Shown here: positions 1-8,683 of the stretch, piece by piece
Layout of the letters: the number at the start of each line of letters is the position of its first letter
Numbering within the stretch: the stretch's first letter is position 1
Assembly (NCBI GenBank): GCA_963781195.1
Contig: CAWAEZ010000010.1
Location: forward strand, 248,001 to 312,000
Reading direction: 5' to 3'
DNA from: JAJPKK01 sp963781195
GTDB taxonomy: Bacteria > Pseudomonadota > Alphaproteobacteria > Rhizobiales > Xanthobacteraceae
DNA length: 64,000 nt
Translations under genes and position numbers: made by a program
The notes under the pieces: generated by a model
Told to the model about the DNA's origin: nothing
The model's database searches: none
The model's input: the letters and a program-made list of their open reading frames with translations, nothing else

Positions 1-334
1 CCAGGAGCCGGCCGCCGACCTCGCCGCGGCGGCGGCGCTGGTGTCGTCGCTGGTCGGCGCGGCGCTTCCCGCCGACGCGGTGTTTTTCGGCGAGGTCTCG
101 CTGTCGGGCACGGTGCGCCCGGTCGCACAGGCGGCAGCCCGCCTGAAGGAAGCCCAGAAGCTCGGATTCGCCCGCGCTTTCGTGCCGGACACCTCGCGCA
201 GCGAGGCGGCCGACATCGGTCTTTCCCTCACCGCGCTCGGGCCGCTGATCGATCTCGTCGCCGCCATCGCGCCGGAGGGCGGCGCCAGGCGCCAGACCGG
301 ACGCACCCGCAAGCCGGCGTCGGAGGTGTCATGA
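1..334 (+). CDS. radA: DNA repair protein RadA, C-terminal part (gene begins before the window)
   Basis: The frame is open from base 2 to a TGA at 332-334, giving about 110 residues of the end of RadA/Sms, the RecA-like ATPase that processes recombination intermediates. The visible part is the C-terminal Lon-protease-like domain, with FFGEVSLSGTVRPV followed by the KEAQKLGF segment typical of RadA. The ATPase core and zinc finger lie upstream of the window. The following cvpA, purF and SDR genes match the usual order in Rhizobiales. Confidence 0.9.
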   Translation, partial: QEPAADLAAAAALVSSLVGAALPADAVFFGEVSLSGTVRPVAQAAARLKEAQKLGFARAFVPDTSRSEAADIGLSLTALGPLIDLVAAIAPEGGARRQTGRTRKPASEVS

Positions 335-485
335 AACTGTTGCCGGCCGGCCACCGGTTCCGAAGCTTGCCGGGGACAGCCCGGCAAATTCCACAAGTCG
401 GGGTGACGGCGGGGGTTGCGCCCGCTATACACGAGCGCCCGCGGCTCGGAACCACCCAGCGCCTTGCGCCCAAACGAAGACGCCG

Positions 486-1031
486 ATGTATCTCGACCTC
501 TTTCTGATCGCCGTGATGCTGATCTCCGGGCTGCTCGCGATGGTGCGCGGCCTGATTCGCGAGGTGCTGTCGATCGCCGGGTGGGGCGCCGCCGCGCTGG
601 CCGGCCTTTACGCCTATTCGAAGCTCCTGCCGCTGACCAAGCAGTACATCAGCAATGATTACGTGGCGGCGGGGGTGACGATCGGCGGGGCGTTCTTCGC
701 CACCCTGATCATCGTGTCGATCATCACCGTGAAGATCTCCGATACCGTCCTCGACAGCCGGATCGGCGCCCTCGACCGCACCCTCGGCTTCCTGTTCGGG
801 CTTGCCCGCGGCCTCATCATCGTGGTCGTCGCCTTTATCTTCTTCGACTGGCTGGTGCCGGTAAAGTCACAGCCCGAGATGGTGCGCAATGCCCGCTCGC
901 GCATCGTGCTGCAGAACACCGGCGAATGGCTCAAGAACCTGTTGCCGGAAGACCCCGAGAACACCATCTTGAAGAGGCTGAAGAAGCCGAAGCCCGGCGA
1001 AGAGCAGGACGCGCCGGAAGAAAACAAGTGA
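486..1031 (+). CDS. cvpA: CvpA family inner-membrane protein
   Basis: A 181-residue protein with about four hydrophobic segments: one at the extreme N-terminus, then segments near residues 30, 60-80 and 100-120. The tail is polar, lysine- and proline-rich, and cytoplasmic in character. This is the normal CvpA architecture; the family is named from colicin V production and is linked to envelope homeostasis. Placement between radA and purF is conserved in alphaproteobacteria and supports the call. The ATG at 486 opens directly with a hydrophobic helix, so no longer start is needed. Confidence 0.9.
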   Translation: MYLDLFLIAVMLISGLLAMVRGLIREVLSIAGWGAAALAGLYAYSKLLPLTKQYISNDYVAAGVTIGGAFFATLIIVSIITVKISDTVLDSRIGALDRTLGFLFGLARGLIIVVVAFIFFDWLVPVKSQPEMVRNARSRIVLQNTGEWLKNLLPEDPENTILKRLKKPKPGEEQDAPEENK

Positions 1032-1139
1032 ATTTGTCCGCTCGCGGCGGGGAGTTGGCCCGCCCTGTGCTTACGCCGCGTGCTAGGTTGAGCCCGTCGC
1101 GCACAGGCGGATTCGGGAAGCAGGCGGATTCGGGAACGG

Positions 1140-2769
1140 ATGGCTGACGGAGAGATGATGCAGACCGACCCTGCCGACAGCCATCCCGATGGCGCCCACG
1201 ACCCGGAGCAACGTGCGACGGACCGCGTAGTGGCGCAGATTTCCTCCGCCGCAGAGCTTCCTTATCCACGCACCTTCGCTTATCCACGCACCTTCCCCTA
1301 TCTGCACACGGCGAGACCGACCTCGGTCTCGAAGGGGATACGCTGCGCGAGGAGTGCGGCGTTTTCGGCATCTTCGGGCACCCCGACGCTGCGGCCATCA
1401 CCGCGCTCGGCCTGCACGCCCTGCAGCATCGTGGCCAGGAAGCGGCCGGCATCGTGAGCTATGACGGCCACCGTTTCCATTCGGAGCGGCGGCTCGGCCT
1501 CGTCGGCGACACCTTCTCACGCCGCGAGATCATCGACCGGCTGCCCGGCACCGTGGCGATGGGACATGTGCGCTATTCGACCACCGGCGAGACGATGCTG
1601 CGCAACGTCCAGCCGCTGTTTTCCGAGCTCAATTCCGGCGGCTTCGCCGTCGGTCACAACGGCAACCTGACCAACGGCCTCACGCTGCGCCGCCAGCTCG
1701 TCCGCGACGGCGCGATCATGCAGTCGACCACCGACACCGAGGTGATCCTGCACCTTTTGGCGCGCTCGGGGCGCAACCGTTTCATCGATCGCTTCATCGA
1801 GGCGCTGCGCCAGATCGAGGGCGCCTATTCGCTGGTGGCGCTCACCAACAAGAAGCTGGTCGGCGCCCGCGATCCGCTCGGCATCCGGCCGCTGGTGCTG
1901 GGCGAGCTCGACGGCTGCCCGATCCTCGCGTCGGAGACCTGCGCCCTCGACATCATCGGCGCGCGGTATGTCCGCGACATCGAGAACGGCGAGGTCGTCG
2001 TCTATTCCGAGGAGGGCGCCCAGTCGCTCAAGCCGTTCCCGCCGGTGCCGCCGCGCCCGTGCATCTTCGAATACATCTATTTCTCGCGGCCGGATTCGGT
2101 GGTCGGCGGCCGCAGCGTCTACCAGATCCGCCGCAACATGGGCACCGAGCTCGCCCGCGAGGCGCCGGCGGTGGCCGACGTGGTGGTGCCGGTGCCCGAC
2201 AGCGGCGTGCCGGCGGCAATCGGCTATTCCCAGGGCGCCGGCATTCCCTACGAGCTCGGCATCATCCGCAACCACTATGTCGGCCGCACCTTCATCCAGC
2301 CGACCCAGTCGATCCGCGAGCTCGGCGTGCGACTCGAAGCACAATGCCAACCGCGCCGTGGTGGCGGGCAAGCGCATCGTGCTGATCGACGACAGCCTGG
2401 TGCGCGGCACCACCTCGGTGAAGATCGTGCAGATGATGCGCGAGGCCGGCGCCAAGGAGGTGCATTTCCGCATCGCCTCGCCGCCGATCACCCATCCCGA
2501 TTTCTACGGCATCGACACGCCCGGAGCGCGACAAGCTGCTCGCCGCGACCCACACCGTCGAGGAGATGCGCCAGATCATCGGCGCCGATACCCTCGCCTT
2601 CCTGTCGGTGGACGGCATCTACCGCGCCATGGGCGAGGAGCGCCGCGACCCCGTCCGCCCGCAATTCACCGACCACTGCTTCACCGGCGAATACCCGACC
2701 CCGCTGACCGACCGCTCCGGCGAGGCCCCCGCGCCGCGGCAATTGTCGCTGCTCGCCGAGGCGAGTTGA
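1140..2769 (+). CDS. purF: Amidophosphoribosyltransferase PurF, interrupted by apparent frameshifts
   Basis: PurF makes 5-phosphoribosylamine from PRPP and glutamine, the first step of purine synthesis. The glutaminase nucleophile Cys is in REECGVFGI (Cys codon at 1355). The PRPP-loop region reads VLIDDSLVRGTTS. The frame changes three times. The catalytic frame has no start codon upstream (stop at 1145, first usable ATG at 1140 in another frame), so a break lies between about 1148 and 1349. An extra base near 2336 falls before the HNANRAVVAGKR segment. An extra C at 2520-2522 falls before ERDKLLAATHTVEEM. When rejoined, the protein is full length and well conserved, so sequence error is more likely than gene decay. 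The start is therefore uncertain. Confidence 0.85.
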
Positions 2770-2779
2770 GGCGCTTGCC

Positions 2780-3532
2780 GTGAGTCCGGCCGGGGCCACG
2801 CCCCTCACCAACCGCATCGCCCTCGTCACCGGCGCCTCGCGCGGCATCGGCGCGGCGACCGCGCTCGCGCTCGCCCGGGCCGGCGCCCATGTCGTCGCCG
2901 TGGCGCGCACCGTCGGGGGGCTGGAAGAGCTCGACGACGGCATTCGCACGGCCGGCGGCACCGCGACGCTGGTTCCGCTCGACCTCGCCGACACCGACGG
3001 GATCATCCGGCTCGCCGGCGCGCTCAATGAGCGCTACCAGCGGCTCGACATCCTGCTCGGCAATGCCGGCCTCGTCGGGCCGTCGTCACCCCTCGACCAT
3101 GTCACGCCGAAGGACTGGGATGCGGTGATGGCGGTCAACGTCACCGCGAACTGGCACCTCATCCGCGCCATGGACCCGCTGCTGCGCAAGTCGGACGCCG
3201 GGCGCGCGGTGTTCCTCTCCTCCGGCGCCGCCCACAACATGCGCGCTTATCGCGGGCCCTATTCGGTCTCCAAGGCCGCCCTGGAGGCGCTGGTGCGCAC
3301 CTATGCGGCGGAGACCGAATCGACGTCGGTGCGCGTCAATCTCGTCAATCCCGGTCCGACGCGGACCCGCATGCGGGCCCAGGTGATGCCCGGCGAGGAT
3401 CCCTCGACGCTGCCGCCGCCCGAACAGGTCGCCGAGAAGATCGTCGCGCTCTGCCTGCCGGGCTTCACCGCGACCGGAAGGCTCTACGATTTTCCTCAGG
3501 ACAAGCTGCTCGCGTTCCGCAAGCCGGAATAG
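2780..3532 (+). CDS. SDR family NAD(P)-dependent oxidoreductase
   Basis: A 250-residue Rossmann-fold short-chain dehydrogenase. The cofactor motif TGASRGIG lies near residue 18, the NAG motif (LGNAGLVG) near residue 93, and the catalytic pair YSVSK near residue 159, preceded by a Ser in FLSSGAA. The NPGPTRT segment is typical of classical SDRs. It starts with GTG 10 bases after purF, behind a GAGGCG-like ribosome site, so it probably belongs to the purF transcript. The substrate cannot be read from the sequence. Confidence 0.9.
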   Translation: MSPAGATPLTNRIALVTGASRGIGAATALALARAGAHVVAVARTVGGLEELDDGIRTAGGTATLVPLDLADTDGIIRLAGALNERYQRLDILLGNAGLVGPSSPLDHVTPKDWDAVMAVNVTANWHLIRAMDPLLRKSDAGRAVFLSSGAAHNMRAYRGPYSVSKAALEALVRTYAAETESTSVRVNLVNPGPTRTRMRAQVMPGEDPSTLPPPEQVAEKIVALCLPGFTATGRLYDFPQDKLLAFRKPE

Positions 3533-3661
3533 CGCGGACCATAGATTGAGCGCAGCGAATCCGGGAACGGCCGACCCGCTTGCGCGGTCTCTACTCGAGA
3601 CGCCGACCCGGGTTTCGCTGCGTCAACCCGGGCTACATGGTGCATCTGCCGTCGCCGGGCC

Positions 3662-4696
3662 TCACGACTTCGGCGTGTTCTTCGGCACCCAGCGCCGCAG
3701 GTTGAGCGTGTTGGTGTAGCCGCCATAGACATTCCCGGCGTCGTCGACGGCAACCGCCTCGACGCCGTTCACCTCGACCGACTCCAGGATGAAGGCGCGC
3801 ACGATGCCGTCATGCACGCTGCCGACCCGGATCCCCGAGCGGTAGGGCGGATTGACCTCGTCGGGCGAATTGTCGGCGACATAAAGCATGTCGTTCTTGT
3901 CGATGAAGAGACCGCTCGGCCGGCCGAACTGCCGCCACTCCAAGAGGAACTTGCCGTCCTGGTCGAACGCCTGGATGCGGTTGTTGTTGCGGTCGGCGAC
4001 GAACAGCCGGCCGGCGGAATCCATCGCGAGATTGTGCGGCACGTTGAACTCGCCGGGGCCCCAGCCCTTCTTGCCCCACTCCTTGATGTACTTGCCGTCC
4101 TTGTCGAACTTGACGATGCGGTTGTTGCCCTTGGGGCCACCATGGCCGTCGGCGACGAAGATGTCGCCGTTCGGCGCGACCAGTACGTCGGATGGTTCGC
4201 TGAAGGTGTCGGGGCCGTTGCCGGCGACGCCGGGCTTGCCGAGAGTGATCAGGAGCTTGCCGTCCTGATTGAACTTCAAGACGGTGTGGCCCTTGCCATT
4301 GTTCATGTCGCGGCCGTCGGTGACCCAGACGTTGTCGTCCTTGTCGACGTGCAGCCCGTGCGAGTAATTGATCATTCCGCCGCCGAAGCTCTTCACCAGC
4401 TTGCCGGAGGCGTCGAACTTCATGATCGGATCGAGGGTCGAGGTCGAGCAGTCGGTCGCCGATTCGCAGCGGTCGAACGCCCACAGGCTCTTGCCGTCCT
4501 TGTCCATGTCGAGACCCACCACCGCGCCGAACGTGCGCCGGTCCGGAAGCTTCGCCCAGCCATAGGTGAACTTGTAGAGATTGGGCGCGTCGTTGGGGCC
4601 GTAGGGCTGCTGAGCGAGCGCGCCCGCGGCCGGCAGCGCGATGCCGGCGATGACCGCGGCGCAGAGAATCAAGCGTGATCGAAATGCAGGCTGCAT
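3662..4696 (-). CDS. Secreted NHL-repeat beta-propeller protein
   Basis: A 344-residue protein counted from the ATG at 4696, which is preceded by GGGAGGAAAAC; a longer in-frame reading to 4834 would add an unlikely leader. Residues 1-28 form a Sec signal peptide ending in ALAQQ. The rest is a series of about 40-residue NHL repeats with cores such as RIVKFDKDGKYIKEWG and VADRNNNRIQAFDQDGKF, forming a six-bladed propeller. It is likely periplasmic. The ligand or enzymatic role is unknown; some secreted NHL proteins resemble peptidyl-amidating lyases, but no catalytic signature was identified here. Confidence 0.85.
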   Translation of the reverse strand: MQPAFRSRLILCAAVIAGIALPAAGALAQQPYGPNDAPNLYKFTYGWAKLPDRRTFGAVVGLDMDKDGKSLWAFDRCESATDCSTSTLDPIMKFDASGKLVKSFGGGMINYSHGLHVDKDDNVWVTDGRDMNNGKGHTVLKFNQDGKLLITLGKPGVAGNGPDTFSEPSDVLVAPNGDIFVADGHGGPKGNNRIVKFDKDGKYIKEWGKKGWGPGEFNVPHNLAMDSAGRLFVADRNNNRIQAFDQDGKFLLEWRQFGRPSGLFIDKNDMLYVADNSPDEVNPPYRSGIRVGSVHDGIVRAFILESVEVNGVEAVAVDDAGNVYGGYTNTLNLRRWVPKNTPKS

Positions 4697-4888
4697 GTTT
4701 TCCTCCCAGGGACGACCGATTCCGGTGCGTTGTAAGGGAGGCATCTTCCCTCCATTCGGGTCGACATTCAACTCGGGCGGCCGCGCCGGCAACGACCAAG
4801 TGGCCGTCAAAACCTGCCCCCCAACGAGGGGCATGTCCCCGCAGCAGATGCCCCCGGCGGAAGGTAGCGGAAGGAGCTGCCATTGACG

Positions 4889-4922
4889 ACAATGACTGCA
4901 ATGAATACAATGACGTCATTGT
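4889..4922 (+). promoter_or_regulatory. Palindromic operator of the toxin-antitoxin pair
   Basis: ACAATGACGTCATTGT at 4907-4922 is a perfect 16-bp palindrome. The same half-site, ACAATGAC, occurs once more at 4889-4896, exactly 18 bp upstream. The group ends 21 bases before the antitoxin ATG. FitA/VapB ribbon-helix-helix antitoxins are known to autorepress from such paired palindromes, so this is very probably the autoregulatory operator. The assignment is by position and symmetry. Confidence 0.65.
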
Positions 4923-4943
4923 TTCCCAGCCGAAGTGCTGCAG

Positions 4944-5192
4944 ATGGCGACGCTCACCATTCGGAACGTAGAGCCCGCGCTAAAGGAACGACTGCGCGTT
5001 CGCGCAGCCCGCCACGGCCGCTCTATGGAAGCCGAGCTGCGTCATATTCTGGACGCCACGCTACGGGGAGAGGGAGCGCGCGAGACCAACCTGGCAGAGG
5101 CCATTCGCCGCCGTTTCCTCCCACTGGGTGGGATAGATCTTGAACCCCATCCGCCAGTGCCGGTTGGCAAGCCTCCAGTGCTTGCTCCGTGA
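4944..5192 (+). CDS. FitA/VapB-type ribbon-helix-helix antitoxin
   Basis: An 82-residue protein. The N-terminal strand MATLTIRNVEPALKERLRVRA and the helix with GRSMEAELRHIL form a ribbon-helix-helix DNA-binding domain of the FitA (plasmid stability) type. The C-terminal half, rich in charge and proline, would wrap the toxin. The ATG at 4944 begins the conserved strand; a GTG at 4935 is an alternative, and neither has a strong ribosome site. It overlaps the toxin gene by 4 bases, indicating coupled translation. The palindrome just upstream suggests autoregulation. Confidence 0.85.
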   Translation: MATLTIRNVEPALKERLRVRAARHGRSMEAELRHILDATLRGEGARETNLAEAIRRRFLPLGGIDLEPHPPVPVGKPPVLAP

Positions 5193-5611
5193 TCGTCCTC
5201 GATACGAACGTCATTTCCGAGCTGATGCGCCGCGAGCCCAACCCGGCAGTCGTTGCCTGGATAGGGTCTCAGCCCAATGCGACGCTTTGCACGACGAGCG
5301 TCAACAAGGCCGAGGTTCTCTACGGGATCGCCGCTTTGCCGAAGGGCCGACGCCGCGCCGCGCTCCTGGCGGCCGCCGAGGCCGTGTTCGACGAAGATCT
5401 CGCAGATCGCGTTCTTCCATTCGACCGCGCGGCCGCCGCGCACTACGCGGACATCGTTACGGCGCGCGGCCGTGCCGGAAGACCGATCGAGGCTTTCGAT
5501 GCGCTGATCGCCGCCACTGCGTTGGCCGTTGACGCCCATATCGCCACCCGCGACGTCGGCGGCTTTGAAGGCCTCGGCCTGACCGTGATTGATCCTTGGA
5601 CCCGGCCATGA
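5189..5611 (+). CDS. PIN-domain ribonuclease toxin (FitB/VapC family)
   Basis: A 140-residue PIN domain beginning at a GTG that overlaps the antitoxin stop. The acidic metal site is visible as D5 in LDTNVISEL, E12, the Glu of NKAEVLYG and the Asp of FDALIAATA, with ATRDVGGF near the end. FitB/VapC toxins cleave RNA with Mg2+, usually tRNA or rRNA. The pair sits as a small insertion between the NHL gene and der, both on the other strand, which fits horizontally moved TA modules. Confidence 0.88.
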   Translation: MIVLDTNVISELMRREPNPAVVAWIGSQPNATLCTTSVNKAEVLYGIAALPKGRRRAALLAAAEAVFDEDLADRVLPFDRAAAAHYADIVTARGRAGRPIEAFDALIAATALAVDAHIATRDVGGFEGLGLTVIDPWTRP

Positions 5612-5630
5612 CGCGTCGGCCCCGATCGCC

Positions 5631-7013
5631 CTACCGCTTCTTCTTCCCCGCATAGGGGTTCGCCTTCTCGCGCAGGGTGAGCCGGATCGGCACCCCGGGG
5701 AGGTCGAAGGCGTCGCGCAGCGCGTTGACGAGATAGCGCTTATAGGCGTCGGGCACTGCGTCGGCGCGGGTGCAGAACAGCACGAAGCTCGGCGGCCGCG
5801 CCTTCGGCTGGGTGATGTAGTTGAGCTTGAGCCTGCGCCCCGAGACCGCGGGCGGCGGATGCGCGGCCAGCGTCTCGGCGAGCCAGCGGTTGAGCGGATT
5901 GGTGGCGATGCGCTTGTTCCACAGGGCGTGAATGTCGAGCACCGCCTGCATCAGGCGGTCGAGGCCCGATCCGGTGAGGCCGGAGATCGCGACGATGGGC
6001 ACGCCCTTGAGCTGCGCGAGCAGCCGATCGACCTCTCCGCGCAGCCTCCCGGCGGCGCCCGCATCGCCCTCCTTGAGATCCCACTTGTTGACGCCGATCA
6101 CGAGCGCGCGGCCTTCGCGCTCGACGAGATCGGCGATGCGCAGGTCCTGCTCCTCGAACGGCGCCCCCGCATCCATCAGCAGGATCACCACCTCGGCAAA
6201 GCGGATCGCTTCCAGCGCATCGGCGACCGAGAGCTTCTCGAGCTTGCTTTCGATGCGCGAGCGCCGCCGCATTCCCGCGGTGTCGTGAACCAGGAACTCG
6301 TGCCCGTGCCAGGCCAGCGGCACCGTGATCGAATCGCGGGTGATCCCGGCCTCCGGGCCGGTGAGCAGGCGCTCCTCCCCGGCCAGCCGGTTGATCAAGG
6401 TGGACTTGCCGGCATTGGGGCGCCCGACCACGGCGATGCGGATCGGCCGCGGCGGCTCCGGCGCTGCGATTTCCGCGTCCTCGTCGTCGGCAGCGGCCTC
6501 CTCCTGGAGCGCGGTCTCTTCGGGAAGCGCCTCGCACAGGGCGTCGTAGAGGTCGCCCAGCCCTTCGCCATGCTCCGCGGAAAGGGGAATCGGTGCGCCG
6601 AGGCCGAGGTCGTAGCCTTCGTGCGAGATCGCCGCCGCGGCCCTGCCCTCGCTCTTGTTGGCGACGAGAATGGTGGGTTTGGCGGCACGGCGCAGCAGCG
6701 CGACGAAGGCCCGGTCCGCCGGCACCACGCCGGCCCGGGCGTCGATGACGAAGAACACCGCGTCGGCTGCGGCGACCGCCGCCTCGGTCTGGGCGCGCAT
6801 CCGGCCGGTCAGACTCTCCTCCGGCGCCTCTTCGAGGCCGGCGGTGTCGATGATGGTGAAGGAGAGATCGCCCAGCCGGGCGGGGGCTTCACGGCGGTCG
6901 CGGGTAACGCCGGGGGTGTCGTCGACGAGGGCGAGCCGGCGGCCGGCAAGCCGGTTGAACAGGGTGGATTTTCCCACATTCGGGCGGCCGACGATGGCGA
7001 CGGTAAAGCTCAT
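5631..7013 (-). CDS. der: Ribosome biogenesis GTPase Der (EngA)
   Basis: A 460-residue protein with two consecutive GTPase domains and a C-terminal KH-like domain, the diagnostic Der architecture; it assists 50S subunit assembly. P-loops are GRPNVGKST near residue 8 and GRPNAGKST near residue 200. Switch regions DTPGVTRDR and DTAG are visible. The second NKxD motif is NKWD, whereas the first reads NKSE instead of the canonical NKxD. The ATG at 7013 is chosen because MSFTVAIVG begins the family core; an upstream in-frame start at 7031 only adds six residues. Confidence 0.95.
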   Translation of the reverse strand: MSFTVAIVGRPNVGKSTLFNRLAGRRLALVDDTPGVTRDRREAPARLGDLSFTIIDTAGLEEAPEESLTGRMRAQTEAAVAAADAVFFVIDARAGVVPADRAFVALLRRAAKPTILVANKSEGRAAAAISHEGYDLGLGAPIPLSAEHGEGLGDLYDALCEALPEETALQEEAAADDEDAEIAAPEPPRPIRIAVVGRPNAGKSTLINRLAGEERLLTGPEAGITRDSITVPLAWHGHEFLVHDTAGMRRRSRIESKLEKLSVADALEAIRFAEVVILLMDAGAPFEEQDLRIADLVEREGRALVIGVNKWDLKEGDAGAAGRLRGEVDRLLAQLKGVPIVAISGLTGSGLDRLMQAVLDIHALWNKRIATNPLNRWLAETLAAHPPPAVSGRRLKLNYITQPKARPPSFVLFCTRADAVPDAYKRYLVNALRDAFDLPGVPIRLTLREKANPYAGKKKR

Positions 7014-7094
7014 GACGTCGCCCCCCGGCAACCGGGGAAGCCCCGATGGGAAATCAACACGAGAAACTTGGGATCGAAACTGCGTCGGGGATGA

Positions 7095-7619
7095 TCACCG
7101 GGCGATGGAGCCGGAACTGGGGGCCGACGGCCACGCCGCCTGCGGTTGGGGCTGCGCCTGCTGCTGCTGCTGGACCGGCCACGGCGCCGGAGTGGCCCCG
7201 GGCGGCGCGGCAGGCGGCGCCCCCGACGAGACCGAGGCGGTCTGGGCAGGCTGTGCCGCCGGCGCGGGCTTCGGCTTCGATGCCGTCTGCACCGCATGAG
7301 GCTTCGGCTTCGGCTTGGCTTCGGCCTCCTTCTGATCCCCGGCCGCAGCGGTGGCCGATCTCGGCTTCAATTCGGCGGCCTTTACGTCGCCGGGAATAGC
7401 GGGCGGCGAGGCATCGCCCTCACGATAGCCTTTGACGAGCTCGGGCGGCACGCCGGGCGTGACGCCGGGCACCCCACCCGGGAACACCTCCTTGCGCTCG
7501 CCGGCAAGCTTCGTCTTGGAGTCGAACAGGGTCAAGGTATCGAGGCTGTCGCAGCCCGAAACCAGCGCGGTCGCGCCGGTGAGGAGCATGGCAAAGCCCA
7601 AGCGTACGAACATGCGCAT
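7095..7619 (-). CDS. Proline/alanine-rich lipoprotein between the YfgM-like gene and der
   Basis: A 174-residue predicted lipoprotein. A hydrophobic signal ends in the lipobox LVSGC, giving Cys-23 as the lipidated residue. A short conserved-looking segment, GERKEVFPGGVPGVTPGVPPEL, is followed by a low-complexity tail rich in Ala, Pro, Lys and Gln. In many proteobacteria this position (yfgM-x-der) holds bamB, but no PQQ/BamB beta-propeller repeats are present here. It probably resides in the outer membrane or periplasm. It is 11 bp after the YfgM-like gene and likely cotranscribed with it. Function unknown. Confidence 0.75.
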   Translation of the reverse strand: MRMFVRLGFAMLLTGATALVSGCDSLDTLTLFDSKTKLAGERKEVFPGGVPGVTPGVPPELVKGYREGDASPPAIPGDVKAAELKPRSATAAAGDQKEAEAKPKPKPHAVQTASKPKPAPAAQPAQTASVSSGAPPAAPPGATPAPWPVQQQQQAQPQPQAAWPSAPSSGSIAR

Positions 7620-7630
7620 CGGACGGCTCC

Positions 7631-8281
7631 TTATGGCTTGCTCGCGTCGGCGAGCAGGGTCGTCAGGACTTCGGCGCGGGTCCGGACGCCGGGCGGCGCC
7701 TCCGGATCGCCGCTGGCGGCCTCCGCCCATTTTCGCGCCGCAGCGGCATCGCCGTTGCGCCAGGCCGACAGGGCCAGCATTTCCCGCGCGGTGTGGCGGA
7801 AGGCGCCGGTCGGCTGGGTCAGCGGCTCGAGGCGCTGGGTCATCTCGTCGAGCTTCGCCGTGTCGACCACGAGGAGCGCGGCGCGAATCGCTGCCAGGTC
7901 CCGAACCAGCGGCTGGCCGGGCTCGCCGGCAATGGCGTCGTAGGCGGCAACGCCCGCCTTGGGGTCGGTCAGACCGAGCTCGGCGGCCGCCCGCATGCGG
8001 GCGAGCACCCGGTAGCCAGTCGTCCCCTGGGCCGCGAGCTTGGCCAGCGCCTCTTCGGCCTCGGAATGCTTGCCGTCGTCGGCGAGTTTGAGGGCGGATT
8101 CGTAGGAGGCGCCCGCCTCGGCCGCCTTGCGGGCCTGCCAGTATTCGTAGCCCCGCCAGCCGGCGACGGCGGCAACGACGAGGATCGCCAACCCGATGAT
8201 GAGGTTGCCGTACCGCTCCCACAGCTTCTTGAGCTGTTCGCGGCGAACTTCCTCGTCGACTTCATTGAAGATATCGGACAC
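7631..8281 (-). CDS. YfgM-like membrane-anchored tetratricopeptide protein
   Basis: A 216-residue protein with a short cytoplasmic N-terminus (MSDIFNEVDEEVRREQLKKLW), a single transmembrane helix at about residues 28-46, and a helical TPR-like periplasmic region. This is the organisation of YfgM/TPR_21 proteins, which associate with the SecYEG translocon and periplasmic chaperones. It is followed on the same strand by the lipoprotein and der, matching the yfgM-bamB-der arrangement of other proteobacteria. Confidence 0.85.
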   Translation of the reverse strand: MSDIFNEVDEEVRREQLKKLWERYGNLIIGLAILVVAAVAGWRGYEYWQARKAAEAGASYESALKLADDGKHSEAEEALAKLAAQGTTGYRVLARMRAAAELGLTDPKAGVAAYDAIAGEPGQPLVRDLAAIRAALLVVDTAKLDEMTQRLEPLTQPTGAFRHTAREMLALSAWRNGDAAAARKWAEAASGDPEAPPGVRTRAEVLTTLLADASKP

Positions 8282-8683
8282 GTAACCTCCCGCCCCGCGG
8301 CCAGCGGCCGCCCGGCAAGCCGGGTCAGCACCTTGGCGTTAGAATAACGATATGGCGATGGCGTGGCAAAGACCAGCGGCGCGACCATAGGTCCTTGGGA
8401 TCAAGGGGTCATCGGGACCGCCCCCGGGAGGCTCCGCACCCCCTCGTTATGCGACACCGCGACGAACATGTCATCGTGTCGGTGGCCGTGACTGGTGACG
8501 TGGGTACCGCGCCGGCTCGCCCGATGTCCTTGCGCGATGTCATGGAGCGGCCGCAGCAGGCAGATATTGAATTTTTCTGCGCCGCTTCCAAAATACCGGC
8601 GTCGCCATGCCTCCGGAGAATGCAACCAGGACGGGCAGGCCTTCGGAGGACTATCGAGGAAAGCAACAACAAGGAGGGAATCC
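8282..8683. other. Intergenic gap without a recognised gene
   Basis: About 400 bases lie between the divergent YfgM-like and lipocalin-like genes. Short open frames exist on the minus strand but lack family features and ribosome sites. An AAGGAGGG ribosome site at the right edge belongs to the next gene. Both promoters presumably lie here; no convincing elements were identified. Confidence 0.5.
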
